Source of the DNA: Candidatus Parendomicrobium reticulitermitis
GTDB lineage: Bacteria > Elusimicrobiota > Endomicrobiia > Endomicrobiales > Endomicrobiaceae
Direction: 5' to 3'
NCBI GenBank assembly: GCA_031287095.1
Contig: JAITTG010000097.1
Location: forward strand, 1-51,957
DNA length: 51,957 nucleotides
A program made the translations under genes and the position numbers. Below the pieces are notes generated by a model. The model made no database searches, had not been told where the DNA came from, and saw only the letters and a program-made list of their open reading frames with translations. Positions 33,469 through 43,035 of the stretch are shown in pieces; the stretch's first letter is position 1; each line of letters begins with the position of its first letter.

Positions 33469-33502
33469 GTTCTCCTATATTTTGATTTTTTTATTTCTTA
33501 AA
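33469..33502. repeat. 34-bp direct repeat, copy at the DUF5655 leader
   Basis: Identical to 31818-31851. See there. Confidence 0.85.
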
Positions 33503-33508
33503 CTAACT

Positions 33509-34603
33509 TCATGATTGAAAATTTTCCAATATCGCATTAGCAAGAGTAGTTGATAAAAAAGTTGGGACGGCGTTGCCGACTTGTAAATTTTTATCGCTTC
33601 TTGACCCATAAAATTGATAATTATCTGGAAAACATTGCAATCTTGCGCCTTCTCTTGTCGTCAAAGGTCTCGGGGCTTTTGGATGAATACATCTTGACGA
33701 TGACGGCGTGCTTAAATTTCTTGTAATTGTAATTGCCGGGCGATTCCACCATAGGCGGCAATATGTATTTTTAAAACCCGATGTTGGTCTTAAATTTGAG
33801 GGCAAATCTTGCGGACTTCCGCCGTCGGGCAATAATTCCATTATCTTAACTAATTTTGAATTGTTTTTTGGAGCGTTGTGTTCCGCTAATTTTTCGGGAG
33901 CGTTTGTTCTCATCAATTGTTGAAAGTCGTTTGTAGGTTCGCTTTCATATTTAAAACTTTCTTCGCCTGTTTTAATAAAAGGCAAATCGCTGATAGCCTC
34001 TTTAAGAGTTAAATGCGGTTTTAATTTCATTCTAAATAAATCTTCATTGTCAGAAATGGCGCCATGCGTTGCTTGCGGATATATAAATTCTTTATCCAAT
34101 CTTGAGCCTATAATAACGACCCTTTCTCTTATTTGAGGAACTCCAAAATCCGCCGCATTTAAAACTTTATAAGCGACCCTATAATTTAAAGATTCAAATA
34201 ATGCGGTTATATTTTTCAATAATTCTCCATTTTGCATAGAAAGCAACCCTTTTACATTTTCAAAAAGAAATAATTTAGGGTTAGTCTCTTTAAGAATCCT
34301 AAAATAATCTTGAAACAATTTTCCTCTTGGGTCGTCTATCAATCTTTTGCCGATAGTAGAATAAGCCTGACAAGGCGGTCCGCCAATGATAATATCAACT
34401 CCGCCTCTTATTTGCCCTATGCTGAAATCTTTTATATCGCAATTAAACATTTTTACAGATGGGTTATTCAATAAGTAAGCTTTTGCCATATTGGGCAAAA
34501 TTTCATTTGCCGCAACAATTTCAAAATTATCGTTTTGGGCAAAACCATAACTCAAGCCGCCTACGCCGGAAAATAAATCAATAATTTTTAATTTTTTTAT
34601 CAT
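33509..34603 (-). CDS. dcm: C5-cytosine DNA methyltransferase (R-M module 3)
   Basis: The 364-residue enzyme has all core m5C motifs. Motif I is DLFSGVGGLS at 9-18 and motif IV GGPPCQAYS at 74-82 (catalytic Cys78). Motif VI is FENVKGL near 114-120, motif VIII QIRERVVIIG near 157-166, and motif X QVGNAVP is near the end. It transfers a methyl group to carbon 5 of cytosine. It is the last gene of a three-gene operon with a restriction enzyme and an adenine methylase. The symbol is used for family likeness only. Confidence 0.95.
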   Translation of the reverse strand: MIKKLKIIDLFSGVGGLSYGFAQNDNFEIVAANEILPNMAKAYLLNNPSVKMFNCDIKDFSIGQIRGGVDIIIGGPPCQAYSTIGKRLIDDPRGKLFQDYFRILKETNPKLFLFENVKGLLSMQNGELLKNITALFESLNYRVAYKVLNAADFGVPQIRERVVIIGSRLDKEFIYPQATHGAISDNEDLFRMKLKPHLTLKEAISDLPFIKTGEESFKYESEPTNDFQQLMRTNAPEKLAEHNAPKNNSKLVKIMELLPDGGSPQDLPSNLRPTSGFKNTYCRLWWNRPAITITRNLSTPSSSRCIHPKAPRPLTTREGARLQCFPDNYQFYGSRSDKNLQVGNAVPTFLSTTLANAILENFQS

Positions 34604-34611
34604 ATTAACCT

Positions 34612-35388
34612 TTAGTCAAATACAATATCGCTATATTTAATCGGCTTTTCAGTCAATTTCCATATAAATGAATTTTGATTGATATTAAATACAGTCTGTC
34701 CTTCCATTTGTTGTCTTGTAATCCAATTAATGTCCTCTTCTTTAATTTCATCAAGTTTAATAAATGCCGCTTGACCATTGTATAAATCAAAATGTATGGC
34801 GCAAGTATGAATTTTGTTCTCTATAAACACTCTCTTTGCTTCTAAAACTTTATGCTGTTTTATATCATTGATTCCGCTAAATCCCGATTGGGTTTCAATT
34901 CTTATTTTTTCTTTTCCTTTTAATTTAATCTCTATATCCGCCTTTGGAGTTCTTTTGAAAGTTTCTATGTTTTTAAAATCATCGTCGCCTATTAAAGAAA
35001 TATTGGCAATATCAACTTCAAAAATTAAAGACAATGCTTTTAAAAAATAGTTTGAAATAACAAATCCTCTAATCCATGAGAAATATACTTGTTCTGGTCT
35101 TCTGCCTTGATTATTAAGAATGGGCAATATGCCGTTTTGTTTCATTTCTTTAAAAGGTTTTTCTATATATTTACCGTTAAAATCCGATAAGCGCTCCTGC
35201 CTGACTTCCTTTACCACAATACCATTTATTTTAAAAACAATTTCTTTTAATCTCTCATTTAACAATTCAATGTATTTCAAATCAATATTTGGGATTATAT
35301 CTTTTGCTTGAAAGAAATCTTTTATCGCCGATTGATTAGAAAAACCTAATTGATTTCTATACCGCCTAAAATATTCATTGCTAATCAT
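34612..35388 (-). CDS. Probable type II restriction endonuclease (R-M module 3)
   Basis: The 258-residue protein lies between two methylases, with gaps of 8 and 10 bases. A possible active site is TPKADIEIKLKGKEKIRIET near 147-166 followed by QSGF (D151, E165 and Q167, a D...ExQ variant of PD-(D/E)XK). I do not recognise the closest named enzyme. The endonuclease role is mainly from context. Two methylases of different chemistry (m6A and m5C) suggest an asymmetric site with A on one strand and C on the other. Confidence 0.7.
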   Translation of the reverse strand: MISNEYFRRYRNQLGFSNQSAIKDFFQAKDIIPNIDLKYIELLNERLKEIVFKINGIVVKEVRQERLSDFNGKYIEKPFKEMKQNGILPILNNQGRRPEQVYFSWIRGFVISNYFLKALSLIFEVDIANISLIGDDDFKNIETFKRTPKADIEIKLKGKEKIRIETQSGFSGINDIKQHKVLEAKRVFIENKIHTCAIHFDLYNGQAAFIKLDEIKEEDINWITRQQMEGQTVFNINQNSFIWKLTEKPIKYSDIVFD

Positions 35389-35398
35389 AAATTTTCCT

Positions 35399-36520
35399 TT
35401 AATTTTTCTCTATCAAAAACAAATATTCCTTATTTTTGTTGTCTGCATTAGCCCATTCATAAGTCCAGCGCATATTAGCCATAACATTTTTTTTATAATC
35501 TATTTCAATAATTTTGCTTAATTTTCCCGTTTTGCTAATAATATCGTTTAGTTCTTCTTTTGTAGCTCTGCCGCCTGAACTATAAGAAAGCAGAATATAT
35601 CTCGCTTTCGCTTCTTCTATCATTTTTCTAATAGATTTCATCGCTATATAATAACCGTCTTCGTCTTTTCTAAATTCTTCAAAAACAGAACCGATAATCA
35701 AATCTCTGCTGTCTTCTCTTCTGCCGACTTTGCCGAAAGTTTTAGGTTTATCGTTTTTTATAACTGTAGTCCAAATATGATAATACGCGCCGTATCTAAC
35801 TCTGCTCGGAGGCATTTTCTCATTATTTGACCCATAGGGCGGGTCAAAATAAATCAAATCGTATTCATTGTCTTCTTTTAAAATATCAAAAATATCAGCT
35901 CTTGAAATTTTATGCCGCCGAGTATTTTTAAATTTTCGCGGCAATTTTAAAACCATATCTTTATATGAGCGTTGAGACCAATGCGATAAATATGCCGCAT
36001 AATGTCCAAGCGTGCTGTCAACGCTGTCAAGCGCGTATATTAAACTTGTCAAAATAACGCATTTATCAACCCAACCAATATTTATCTTATCTATTTCATC
36101 GCGAATAGCGTCTAATTTTTTAGTGTTTTTTATCTGAAAAGGTTTGCAGGCTTCTTTTTGCGTCCCGCCGTAATTTTGAGTAAACCATCCTTCATAACCT
36201 TTAAGATTATTGAGATGATTAAGAATTTCCTGATAAAATTTCTCGGAATTATCCGCTTTTAAATAACAATTAGCAAACACTTCAGACCATGCAGACACAT
36301 CGTTTGAACTGACTTTATAGCCAATTTGCGCTAAAGCCTGAGAAACTCTTGTAGTCCCGCTAAAACCATCTAAAACGGTGTCTATGCCGTCTAATTCCGA
36401 CAGTATATTAACAATGTATGGAATGATTTTTAATTTTGACCCCGCATATTTAATTCCCTCTGTTTTTGGGACAGTCAGCTTTTTCTTTCCGAAAATATCA
36501 ATTTCTTGTTTATCTAACAT
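35399..36520 (-). CDS. D12-class N6-adenine DNA methyltransferase (R-M module 3)
   Basis: The 373-residue enzyme belongs to MethyltransfD12 (PF02086): IKYAGSKLKIIPYI near 23-36 (SAM-binding start), LDGFSGTTRVSQAL near 50-63 (motif I) and YFDPPYGSN near 224-232 (motif IV). The motif order I-IV is alpha-type, as in Dam and FokI-like enzymes. First gene of module 3. Its first codons follow a degraded AlbA-type gene. Confidence 0.92.
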   Translation of the reverse strand: MLDKQEIDIFGKKKLTVPKTEGIKYAGSKLKIIPYIVNILSELDGIDTVLDGFSGTTRVSQALAQIGYKVSSNDVSAWSEVFANCYLKADNSEKFYQEILNHLNNLKGYEGWFTQNYGGTQKEACKPFQIKNTKKLDAIRDEIDKINIGWVDKCVILTSLIYALDSVDSTLGHYAAYLSHWSQRSYKDMVLKLPRKFKNTRRHKISRADIFDILKEDNEYDLIYFDPPYGSNNEKMPPSRVRYGAYYHIWTTVIKNDKPKTFGKVGRREDSRDLIIGSVFEEFRKDEDGYYIAMKSIRKMIEEAKARYILLSYSSGGRATKEELNDIISKTGKLSKIIEIDYKKNVMANMRWTYEWANADNKNKEYLFLIEKN

Positions 36521-36523
36521 TTT

Positions 36524-37240
36524 TTATTTTTCTGTATTGGGTCTGGGGATTTTTACTATAAATTGTTCGCCTGACACATCGTTTATCAATTCTATATCGG
36601 GTTGCTCTTTTTAAGCCTGAACCTAACCCGCTATACGGCAATGAGTGAACGCTAAATGAAATTATTTGATTGTTGCGGATAACGGTATTGCCGTATTTTG
36701 CTTCCTCAATAGTCAAACTATTTGGCAAATGTCCGGGACTTATGATTTCTACTCTGTTGTCAAAAATCAATACTCGTATCGGCGCATTTTTAAAATAATC
36801 TCTATGAATCAAAGCATTCGCAAGCAATTCCTGTAATGCAATGTCAGAAATTTCTAAAATACCGATGGAATTAAAATCTTGTCCTTTTTGTATGTGTTTT
36901 AGATTACTATTTAAAAAACTTATCGCTTGTTTAAAAATTTCAGGGATTGTTCCCTTAAAATCCTCCGGCTTATTGGGTATTGGCAATATCATTGCCAACA
37001 AAAGAAACCGCTTTGATTGTAAAAGCAGGCTTTATTGTCTGCGGCTCTTTTCCAAAAAACAAAAATCCCGCTAAAGTTGTTTTGCCGTTTTTTATAACTC
37101 TTTTAACTTTTAATCACTTTTATAATATATTTATTCCAGCATCAGTTTTTTATTCAATTTTATTTAATTGTTTATAGGGTTCTAAAATCACCCTTTCAAA
37201 AACAAAATTTATTTCTTTAGATAGTGAAATGTCGCATTTC
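36524..37240 (-). pseudogene. AlbA_2/HATPase ATP-binding regulator, degraded
   Basis: Recognisable blocks are GKTTLAGFLFFGKEPQ and PAFTIKAVSFVGND near 37050, EDFKGTIPEIFKQAISFLNS, then ALQELLANALIHRDYF and YSGLGSGLKRA (ATP-binding GHKL part). The frame breaks after FVGND and again after LKRA, where PDIELINDVSGEQFIVKIPR continues in another frame to TAA 36524-36526. These Schlafen-AlbA type regulators often accompany defence genes. A 163-residue central ORF is all that is open. Confidence 0.7.
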
Positions 37241-37254
37241 ATGCTTTTTCAATT

Positions 37255-38448
37255 TTAGCCTTTAGATTTTTGATATTCACTAAATGTAGTATTTATGTCT
37301 TTATAAGTAACAATATCTCTAAAATGTACTTCGCCTTGAAAATTCAATAACGATACGATAATTTCTTTAATCTGATTTTTCAACTCAAAAATTTCTTTGA
37401 TGTTCACATTTGCAATTTCTCCTGTATGTATAAGGCAATCTCTTTTACTTATAAAAGATGTGGTCCCATTATGTATATTTAATTCTCCATAAATAAGATT
37501 TAATATCTCTTTAAATGAATACCGCTCTTTAGTATTAGGTTTTAGAAAAAACTGATTTTTATCTCTCTTAAAATGCCTTATATTTTCAGCATAAGAATAT
37601 TTCAATGCCTCAAAGAAAATTGAAAAACATAAAAATTGAATTTCTACAAACTGTGAATGATAATATTGTAAAAAATAGTCTATTAAAAGATTCAAGCGCC
37701 AATTTTTATTCTTTCGTTTATAATTATCAAAAACCGATTCTATAAATTCTTTATAAGAAGTCCGTCGCGTATCTATAAAATCATATTGAACATATCCTTC
37801 ATTATAAAATATATATCCTTCATTTATATTTCCAAAAAATTCTTCGTGTGTTTCATCTTTAATTAAAACATAATCTAATTTAAACTTTTTTCCCGAATAA
37901 ACAGCAAATAATTCTTGTAATATTGCAAAAATATCTTTACATTCATTTTTTGACATTGAATTAGGAAATTCAAAATATCCATTATTAGTCTTATTATCAA
38001 AAATGTAACCGATTTGCTTATTTTCGATATTAAGGCTGAAAGTTCTTTTCAGTACTGAATTTAACCAGCCTCTCTTGAAATCAATTTTTGAAATATAAAA
38101 TCTTGCTCTATACTTTGCAATATCGTCAATATTGCCTTTTTTGATTGTAAAATTTACAAAAGTTGCTACCATTTTTATTTTTGTTGGATGGATGCCTGAT
38201 TCAATTCCACAATTAATAGTCGTTATACAAACTTTTTCGAGACAAATAATATAAGAATTGGATTGAAACTGAATCAAAATTTTCTTATTGTCATAATTAT
38301 TAAAATTCCTCTCTTCAAAAATCGTATTTCCATTTGTAAATTCTATATATGATTTTTCTGTTTCTAAAATCAAAGATATATCAAATATCCTAGTTTCATC
38401 GCCATCAACCCACATATTTCCTATGTTAGCCCTAAATCCCAAATTCAT
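37255..38448 (-). CDS. HEPN-type, ApeA-like protein coupled to a DUF262 gene
   Basis: The 397-residue protein has a beta-rich N-terminal half and a helical C-terminal half. The latter has an Rx4H HEPN RNase signature at R336-DCLI-H341 (SKRDCLIHTGEI), after a typical HEPN-like helix (QFLCFSIFFEALKYS). This layout resembles the anti-phage ApeA proteins, where the HEPN domain destroys RNA and stops phage growth. Its ATG overlaps the stop of the DUF262-HNH gene by 4 bases, so the two are made together. I know of no described system with this pair. Family likeness is moderate. Confidence 0.6.
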   Translation of the reverse strand: MNLGFRANIGNMWVDGDETRIFDISLILETEKSYIEFTNGNTIFEERNFNNYDNKKILIQFQSNSYIICLEKVCITTINCGIESGIHPTKIKMVATFVNFTIKKGNIDDIAKYRARFYISKIDFKRGWLNSVLKRTFSLNIENKQIGYIFDNKTNNGYFEFPNSMSKNECKDIFAILQELFAVYSGKKFKLDYVLIKDETHEEFFGNINEGYIFYNEGYVQYDFIDTRRTSYKEFIESVFDNYKRKNKNWRLNLLIDYFLQYYHSQFVEIQFLCFSIFFEALKYSYAENIRHFKRDKNQFFLKPNTKERYSFKEILNLIYGELNIHNGTTSFISKRDCLIHTGEIANVNIKEIFELKNQIKEIIVSLLNFQGEVHFRDIVTYKDINTTFSEYQKSKG

Positions 38449-40010
38449 TTTTCATTCCCCTCAATTCCAAAATATTTTTTCAATTTCTCTTTGATTTTTT
38501 GTTCGCGTGTCTTATAAAAGTCTTTAAAATAATAAAGTTCTAATCGGGTGTCTTCTTTTAAGTAGTGTTTTGCTTTTTGTATGCCCTTTTCCCTTCCCTT
38601 TGTCCACCATTTTGCAAGATGACTATCATTCTTTTTTCTATTTCTAGATCTGCTTTCTAATCTTAAATTTGGCAAACAATCACACTTTTCTCTCCATTCT
38701 GAAAAATTTTGTTTTGATAATTCATCAATATGTTTGTCCCAATCGTCATTTTCTGGCATTTCATCTTTTATTGCTTCTTTTAATTTGTCTTGTGTTGAAA
38801 AAAATGATTTGGGATGCATGTGATCTTGTTCAAATGTTTTCTTGTCATTATCATAGTCATCGTATAATATCATCAAAGCCAAATAAGTATATTTTGATTG
38901 TTTCCTTGATACAATTCGACTTATATCACTGTCGTTGAACTGAAATTCTGGTTTATCTAAAAGTTCTGATATATCTTCTTTTTCCATATACTTGCGCACT
39001 CTCATCAGTATTGTATCAGATGACCCGCCATATACTCGTTTTAAAAATGCGCTAAATAAATACTTTTTTATAATATCGTCATCCGCTTTTTTGTTTTTAT
39101 AATACATATAGGCTATTGGGATAAGGGCATTATCTGAAGTAATATTTTTAGATGATGAAAAGCCTAATTCTTTAAGTTTCTCTGCTACTCTTTTTATTGC
39201 TTCGCTTATTTTTTCCCATTTGTCTTTTATTTTTGATAAGGTATCCCCTATAAGAGCCTGTTTTATATTTAGTGGTTCTTCTAATAAAAACAGACAACAC
39301 TTTATAATAAAATCATAATCTATGGCTATTCCGTTTCCTTTATTAATTTTTTTTCTTGTTTTTTCTAATTCACGCCTACCACCAGACCAATTATTAGTTA
39401 ACTGCGATAGTAATTCTTGATTATTTGAAAGGGGGGTTCCGCCTTTATTAATTCTTCTAAAAATTTCTGTTATTTGTTCTATGGTTCCATGTTCTGTTTG
39501 CTTAATTAATAGGGATTCTTTAAATGCTTTTTTGAATTCCTTAGCATTTTTATGTTTTGACTCTAAAATATCTCTTACTTTAATCCAATTATCTTGGTCT
39601 TTATCTTTAATAGAATCAATAAATTTTTTTCTTAAAAATCTGAATTTTGCTTCTTTTACATTAAGGTACAATTCCTTTTCATCGTATGATCCATGTAATC
39701 CTATGGAAAGAGCGCTTAACCGTTGTTGTCCATCTATAATACCTATAACATCATCACCTTTTTCTTCCGTATTTTTATCAAACTCTTTTGTTCTAAATTC
39801 GCTTGGTAAACTCCAATAGCCTAATTTTTTTAATTCTTTTTGGTTTTTAGGTTCCCAAATCCAAAACATTCCAATAAAATAGCCTTTATATATAGAGTCA
39901 AATAAATTCTCTATCTGCTTTTCTTTCCATACAAAATCTCTTTGAATGTTAGGCATTACAATTTTATACCTATTTTTTTCAAACCAATTTGATAGTAGTT
40001 CTTTTGACAT
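38445..40010 (-). CDS. DUF262-HNH protein (GmrSD/SspE-like), partner of the HEPN protein
   Basis: The 521-residue protein has an N-terminal DUF262 domain: MPNIQRDFVWKEKQIENLFD at 19-38, IIDGQQRLSAL at 91-101 (the ParB-like nucleotide-binding signature) and IFRRINKGGTPLSNNQEL at 181-198. A C-terminal HNH nuclease follows: FEQDHMHPKSFF at 391-402 and LPNLRLESRSRNRKKND at 444-460. The same domain pair occurs in GmrSD type IV restriction enzymes and SspE, which use NTP to cut or nick modified phage DNA. First gene of the two-gene unit. Confidence 0.88.
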   Translation of the reverse strand: MSKELLSNWFEKNRYKIVMPNIQRDFVWKEKQIENLFDSIYKGYFIGMFWIWEPKNQKELKKLGYWSLPSEFRTKEFDKNTEEKGDDVIGIIDGQQRLSALSIGLHGSYDEKELYLNVKEAKFRFLRKKFIDSIKDKDQDNWIKVRDILESKHKNAKEFKKAFKESLLIKQTEHGTIEQITEIFRRINKGGTPLSNNQELLSQLTNNWSGGRRELEKTRKKINKGNGIAIDYDFIIKCCLFLLEEPLNIKQALIGDTLSKIKDKWEKISEAIKRVAEKLKELGFSSSKNITSDNALIPIAYMYYKNKKADDDIIKKYLFSAFLKRVYGGSSDTILMRVRKYMEKEDISELLDKPEFQFNDSDISRIVSRKQSKYTYLALMILYDDYDNDKKTFEQDHMHPKSFFSTQDKLKEAIKDEMPENDDWDKHIDELSKQNFSEWREKCDCLPNLRLESRSRNRKKNDSHLAKWWTKGREKGIQKAKHYLKEDTRLELYYFKDFYKTREQKIKEKLKKYFGIEGNEK

Positions 40011-40075
40011 TTTATCTCCTTAAGATTTTTAATATTTAAAAAATTTGTCTATGGAACATGTCTTTTACTTATTGC

Positions 40076-40279
40076 TTATTTTTCTTTTTCATCTTCAAAA
40101 AGCGAAAATATATAAAGCGTGCTCTGTCCATATAGCCCTGTTTCATCATCGTCAAGGCTTTTTGCAGTTGAGGATTTATAGAACATATCTAATACCTCGT
40201 CATTTAAGAGTTTATGGTTTTACGCTATCATTGCAATAATTTTGGGAATTATCAAAGATTTCACTAATTTATGTTCCAT
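40076..40279 (-). pseudogene. Antitoxin-like partner of DUF3990, broken by a nonsense codon
   Basis: From ATG 40277-40279 the frame reads MEHKLVKSLIIPKIIAMIA, then TAA, then in the same frame NHKLLNDEVLDMFYKSSTAK and GLYGQSTLYIFSLFEDEKEK to TAA 40076-40078. The second part is typical of small proteins encoded with DUF3990 toxins (LYGQS.LYIF). A GAA-to-TAA change explains the break. The ATG is one base before the DUF3990 stop. Confidence 0.6.
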
Positions 40280-40570
40280 TTATGCCGCTTCATAACCCGC
40301 GTATTGTAAATAAGATAATGCTTTTTGTGCGGAAAAGCATATTTGATTGTTGATTCTTTCAAGTTTTAATCTTTCTAATGCGTCTTCTTTTCTCATAACG
40401 CCTTCAATAACAAAGGATACTGTTTGTCCTGCATTATCATTAGCAATTTTGCCGACAATCAAACCGTATTCATTCGGATATTTTGGATTTGAACGGCAAG
40501 AACAAACCATATTTAACCAATCCATAGACGGCTCTTTATTGTCGTTTCCATTTGATTTGTCGCGCTTAAT
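40280..40570 (-). pseudogene. DUF3990 toxin-like protein, N-terminal part missing
   Basis: The C-terminal half of DUF3990 is clear: MDWLNMVCSCR near 40525 and MRKEDALERLKLERINNQIC. In-frame codons reach back to 40570 (RDKSNGNDNKEPS) before a stop. The N-terminal ADP-ribosyltransferase-like half (HGT...) is lost, with a palindrome-like GGCGCGGCGAAACCGC lying just upstream. Toxin and antitoxin are both broken. Confidence 0.65.
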
Positions 40571-40606
40571 TTATAGATATTTGCGCGTATTGCGGTTTCG
40601 CCGCGC

Positions 40607-41794
40607 CTACAAACTCTTGGCAAATGCTTGTCCTACCTTAAAGCAATTGTCTAATTCTTCTGCATTGGGAGCGAATTGGACGGAAATTGAAGGGGCGAGT
40701 TCTACGCCGCCGGCGTTTTGGATTATTCCTTCTATTTCTTTTACTGCGCCGCCTGCCCAGCCGTAAGAACCGAAAACTAAACCTTTTCTGCCTTTCGCTT
40801 TTAAGCCTTTAAAAAATTGCATGAAAGCCGCTATTACGGGGAGCATTTCATTATCGTGAGTTGAAGAACCGACTATTATTCCTTTTGCGTCAAGCAAATA
40901 AGCCGCTATGTCCGTCCTGTCATTTTTGGCGATGTCAAAAATTTCCGCTTCTATGCCTTGCGAAGTTATGCCTTCAAGGATTTTTCGAGCCATTTTTTCT
41001 GTGGACTGCCACATTGTCTCGTAAATTATTGCAATTTTGTTTTGACAAACTTGTCCCGCCCAAGAAGCGTATTTTTCTAAAATTTCAGGGACATATTTGC
41101 GCCAAATAAGACCATGGCTTGGCGCAATCATTTCTATTTCTAAGTTCATTTTTAAGATAGCGCCAAGTTTTGCCGATAATATTGAACCGAAAGGAAAAAG
41201 AATATTGGCATAATATTTTTTTGCCTCTTCAAATAGTATTGCCAAATCCACTTCATCGTCAAAAATTTTATTCGACGCATAATGCTGACCAAAACCGTCG
41301 TTAGAAAATAAAATTTTGTCATAAGCGCTGTAAGAAAACATACTATCGGGCCAATGCAGCATAGGAACATCTATAAAATCTATTGTTCTTTTGCCCGCAT
41401 TGATTTTTGAGCCTGACTTTACAGATTCCCAATTTTGCGGCATTACTCCATAATACTTAAAAAGTCCTTCTTTTGCTTTTTGCGTGCCGTAAAATTTTGC
41501 ATTCGGACATAATTTGACGATTGTAGGAAAAGCCCCGCTATGGTCGGGCTCAATATGATTGATAATTACTATGTCAATTTTTGACGGCTCTACAATACTT
41601 GAGATATTATCGAGAAATTCTTTTTCAAATCCCGTTCTAACAAGGTCTATCAAAACCGTTTTTTCGTCTTTAAGTAAATAAGAATTATAAGTCACGCCTT
41701 TTCTTGTTCTATAAACGCTTCCATGAAAATCCCTCTCATTCCAATCTACTACTCCTACCGCATACGCCCCATCTTTAATTTTAAATGCCGACAT
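40607..41794 (-). CDS. fprA: Class A flavodiiron protein (FprA-type)
   Basis: The 395-residue protein has a metallo-beta-lactamase half with the diiron ligands of this family: HIEPDHSG near 80-87, LHWPDSMF near 146-153, FSNDGFGQH near 163-171 and PSHG near 225-228. A flavodoxin half follows (YETMWQSTEKMA near 254-265, GSSTHDNEMLP). It reduces O2 to water, or NO to N2O, in the cytoplasm, taking electrons from rubredoxin or F420-type donors. Typical of anaerobes. A strong AAGGAGG site precedes the ATG. It is the only core metabolic gene left among the R-M modules. Confidence 0.95.
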   Translation of the reverse strand: MSAFKIKDGAYAVGVVDWNERDFHGSVYRTRKGVTYNSYLLKDEKTVLIDLVRTGFEKEFLDNISSIVEPSKIDIVIINHIEPDHSGAFPTIVKLCPNAKFYGTQKAKEGLFKYYGVMPQNWESVKSGSKINAGKRTIDFIDVPMLHWPDSMFSYSAYDKILFSNDGFGQHYASNKIFDDEVDLAILFEEAKKYYANILFPFGSILSAKLGAILKMNLEIEMIAPSHGLIWRKYVPEILEKYASWAGQVCQNKIAIIYETMWQSTEKMARKILEGITSQGIEAEIFDIAKNDRTDIAAYLLDAKGIIVGSSTHDNEMLPVIAAFMQFFKGLKAKGRKGLVFGSYGWAGGAVKEIEGIIQNAGGVELAPSISVQFAPNAEELDNCFKVGQAFAKSL

Positions 41795-41808
41795 GACTGC
41801 CTCCTTTT

Positions 41809-43035
41809 TTATTTCTTTCTCATTGCTACTATATATTCTTTTGTCATTGTGCCTTTTGTTTGCCCCATTTTGTTGGAAGGGGAGTTTCTCAAAGGCATAG
41901 ATTTATTTGATAAAAGCCGTTCATAAGTGAAAAGATGATTGAAATTATTTTCTTCAAATTGTTCGGCAATAAATTGGTCTGTAGGCAATTGAATATCTTT
42001 TACTCTTCTATTGCCAATAATATAAAAAACTATCCCCCTTTTCTTGACGCTTGAAGCGACATTTTTTATAGACTTAGCCAAATCAAAATAATATGAAGAA
42101 ACTTTTAATGCGCGCTTTTGAGATTGTAATGATATTTCATCGATATATTCGGTTATTATGCTGTTTTGATAAATTTGTTGGACTGTCCGCCCGCCCATGA
42201 GCATATTATCTATTTGTCTTGCATTTTCAAAACCTAAACATCTATTGCCAAATATAGAAAATTGTCCATAAGCGACTGTTGTGCAACTATCGCCGTAAGG
42301 AGGACTTGTTAAAACTACATCATATTTTTTGGGGCTGTTGATGAATTCGCCGTATTGAACGCTTACTTTAATGTCTTTAATTTTTGGCAAATAATAAGTT
42401 TTGTAAATCTCTATTACTTTTTTCAATTTATTAAAGAAAACGCCAAAAACATCGGGATTAAATTGCAAAACTTCTTCGGACTTAATTCTATACAACTTAA
42501 ATTCATTGTTTCTCGTATAAGAACATTCTCTTGTTGTCTCCGATAAAGGAACTAAAAAAAACGCGCGAATCTTTTCATCTATCTTATCTATAAAAAACTT
42601 AATAACCGCTAAATTTTGCAAAACAGGCTTAGAAAACCAATAATTAATATTTTTATATTGTGGAATTAAAATCTTGTTGAGATTATTTTCGCTTTTTATA
42701 AAGTCATAAACATTGTTTTTTAAGTTTTGTTTTTCTTCGTCAATTTTCTCAATATCATAGGACGAAAATTTTGAGCGAGATATAAGTACAGCTAGAGGAT
42801 TTATATCAAATCCGTCCATTTCAACAAGCCCGCTTTCTAATCCTGCTGTAAAAGAAGAACCAGACCCGCAATAAGGGTCAAGCAGCCTCCCTTTTTTAAT
42901 TTTTGTTTCTTTGAGCAATTCTATCCCTATTTGAGGAATCATTGTGGCGGGATATTTATGAATATTGGGATATTGCGACGCGTAAGACTGTCCTATAAAA
43001 TCGTATTTTTCATTTCTTGCGATTAAATATCTCAT
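41809..43035 (-). CDS. DNA methyltransferase, SPPY type (R-M module 4)
   Basis: The 408-residue enzyme has motif I LLDPYCGSGSSFTAG near 51-65 before motif IV TSPPYGDSCTT near 243-253. SPPY fits N4-cytosine methylation, as done by M.MvaI and M.BcnI. Its ATG overlaps the stop of the endonuclease gene by 4 bases. The partner's MvaI/BcnI family supports a CCWGG or CCSGG-like target, which is inference. Confidence 0.88.
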   Translation of the reverse strand: MRYLIARNEKYDFIGQSYASQYPNIHKYPATMIPQIGIELLKETKIKKGRLLDPYCGSGSSFTAGLESGLVEMDGFDINPLAVLISRSKFSSYDIEKIDEEKQNLKNNVYDFIKSENNLNKILIPQYKNINYWFSKPVLQNLAVIKFFIDKIDEKIRAFFLVPLSETTRECSYTRNNEFKLYRIKSEEVLQFNPDVFGVFFNKLKKVIEIYKTYYLPKIKDIKVSVQYGEFINSPKKYDVVLTSPPYGDSCTTVAYGQFSIFGNRCLGFENARQIDNMLMGGRTVQQIYQNSIITEYIDEISLQSQKRALKVSSYYFDLAKSIKNVASSVKKRGIVFYIIGNRRVKDIQLPTDQFIAEQFEENNFNHLFTYERLLSNKSMPLRNSPSNKMGQTKGTMTKEYIVAMRKK

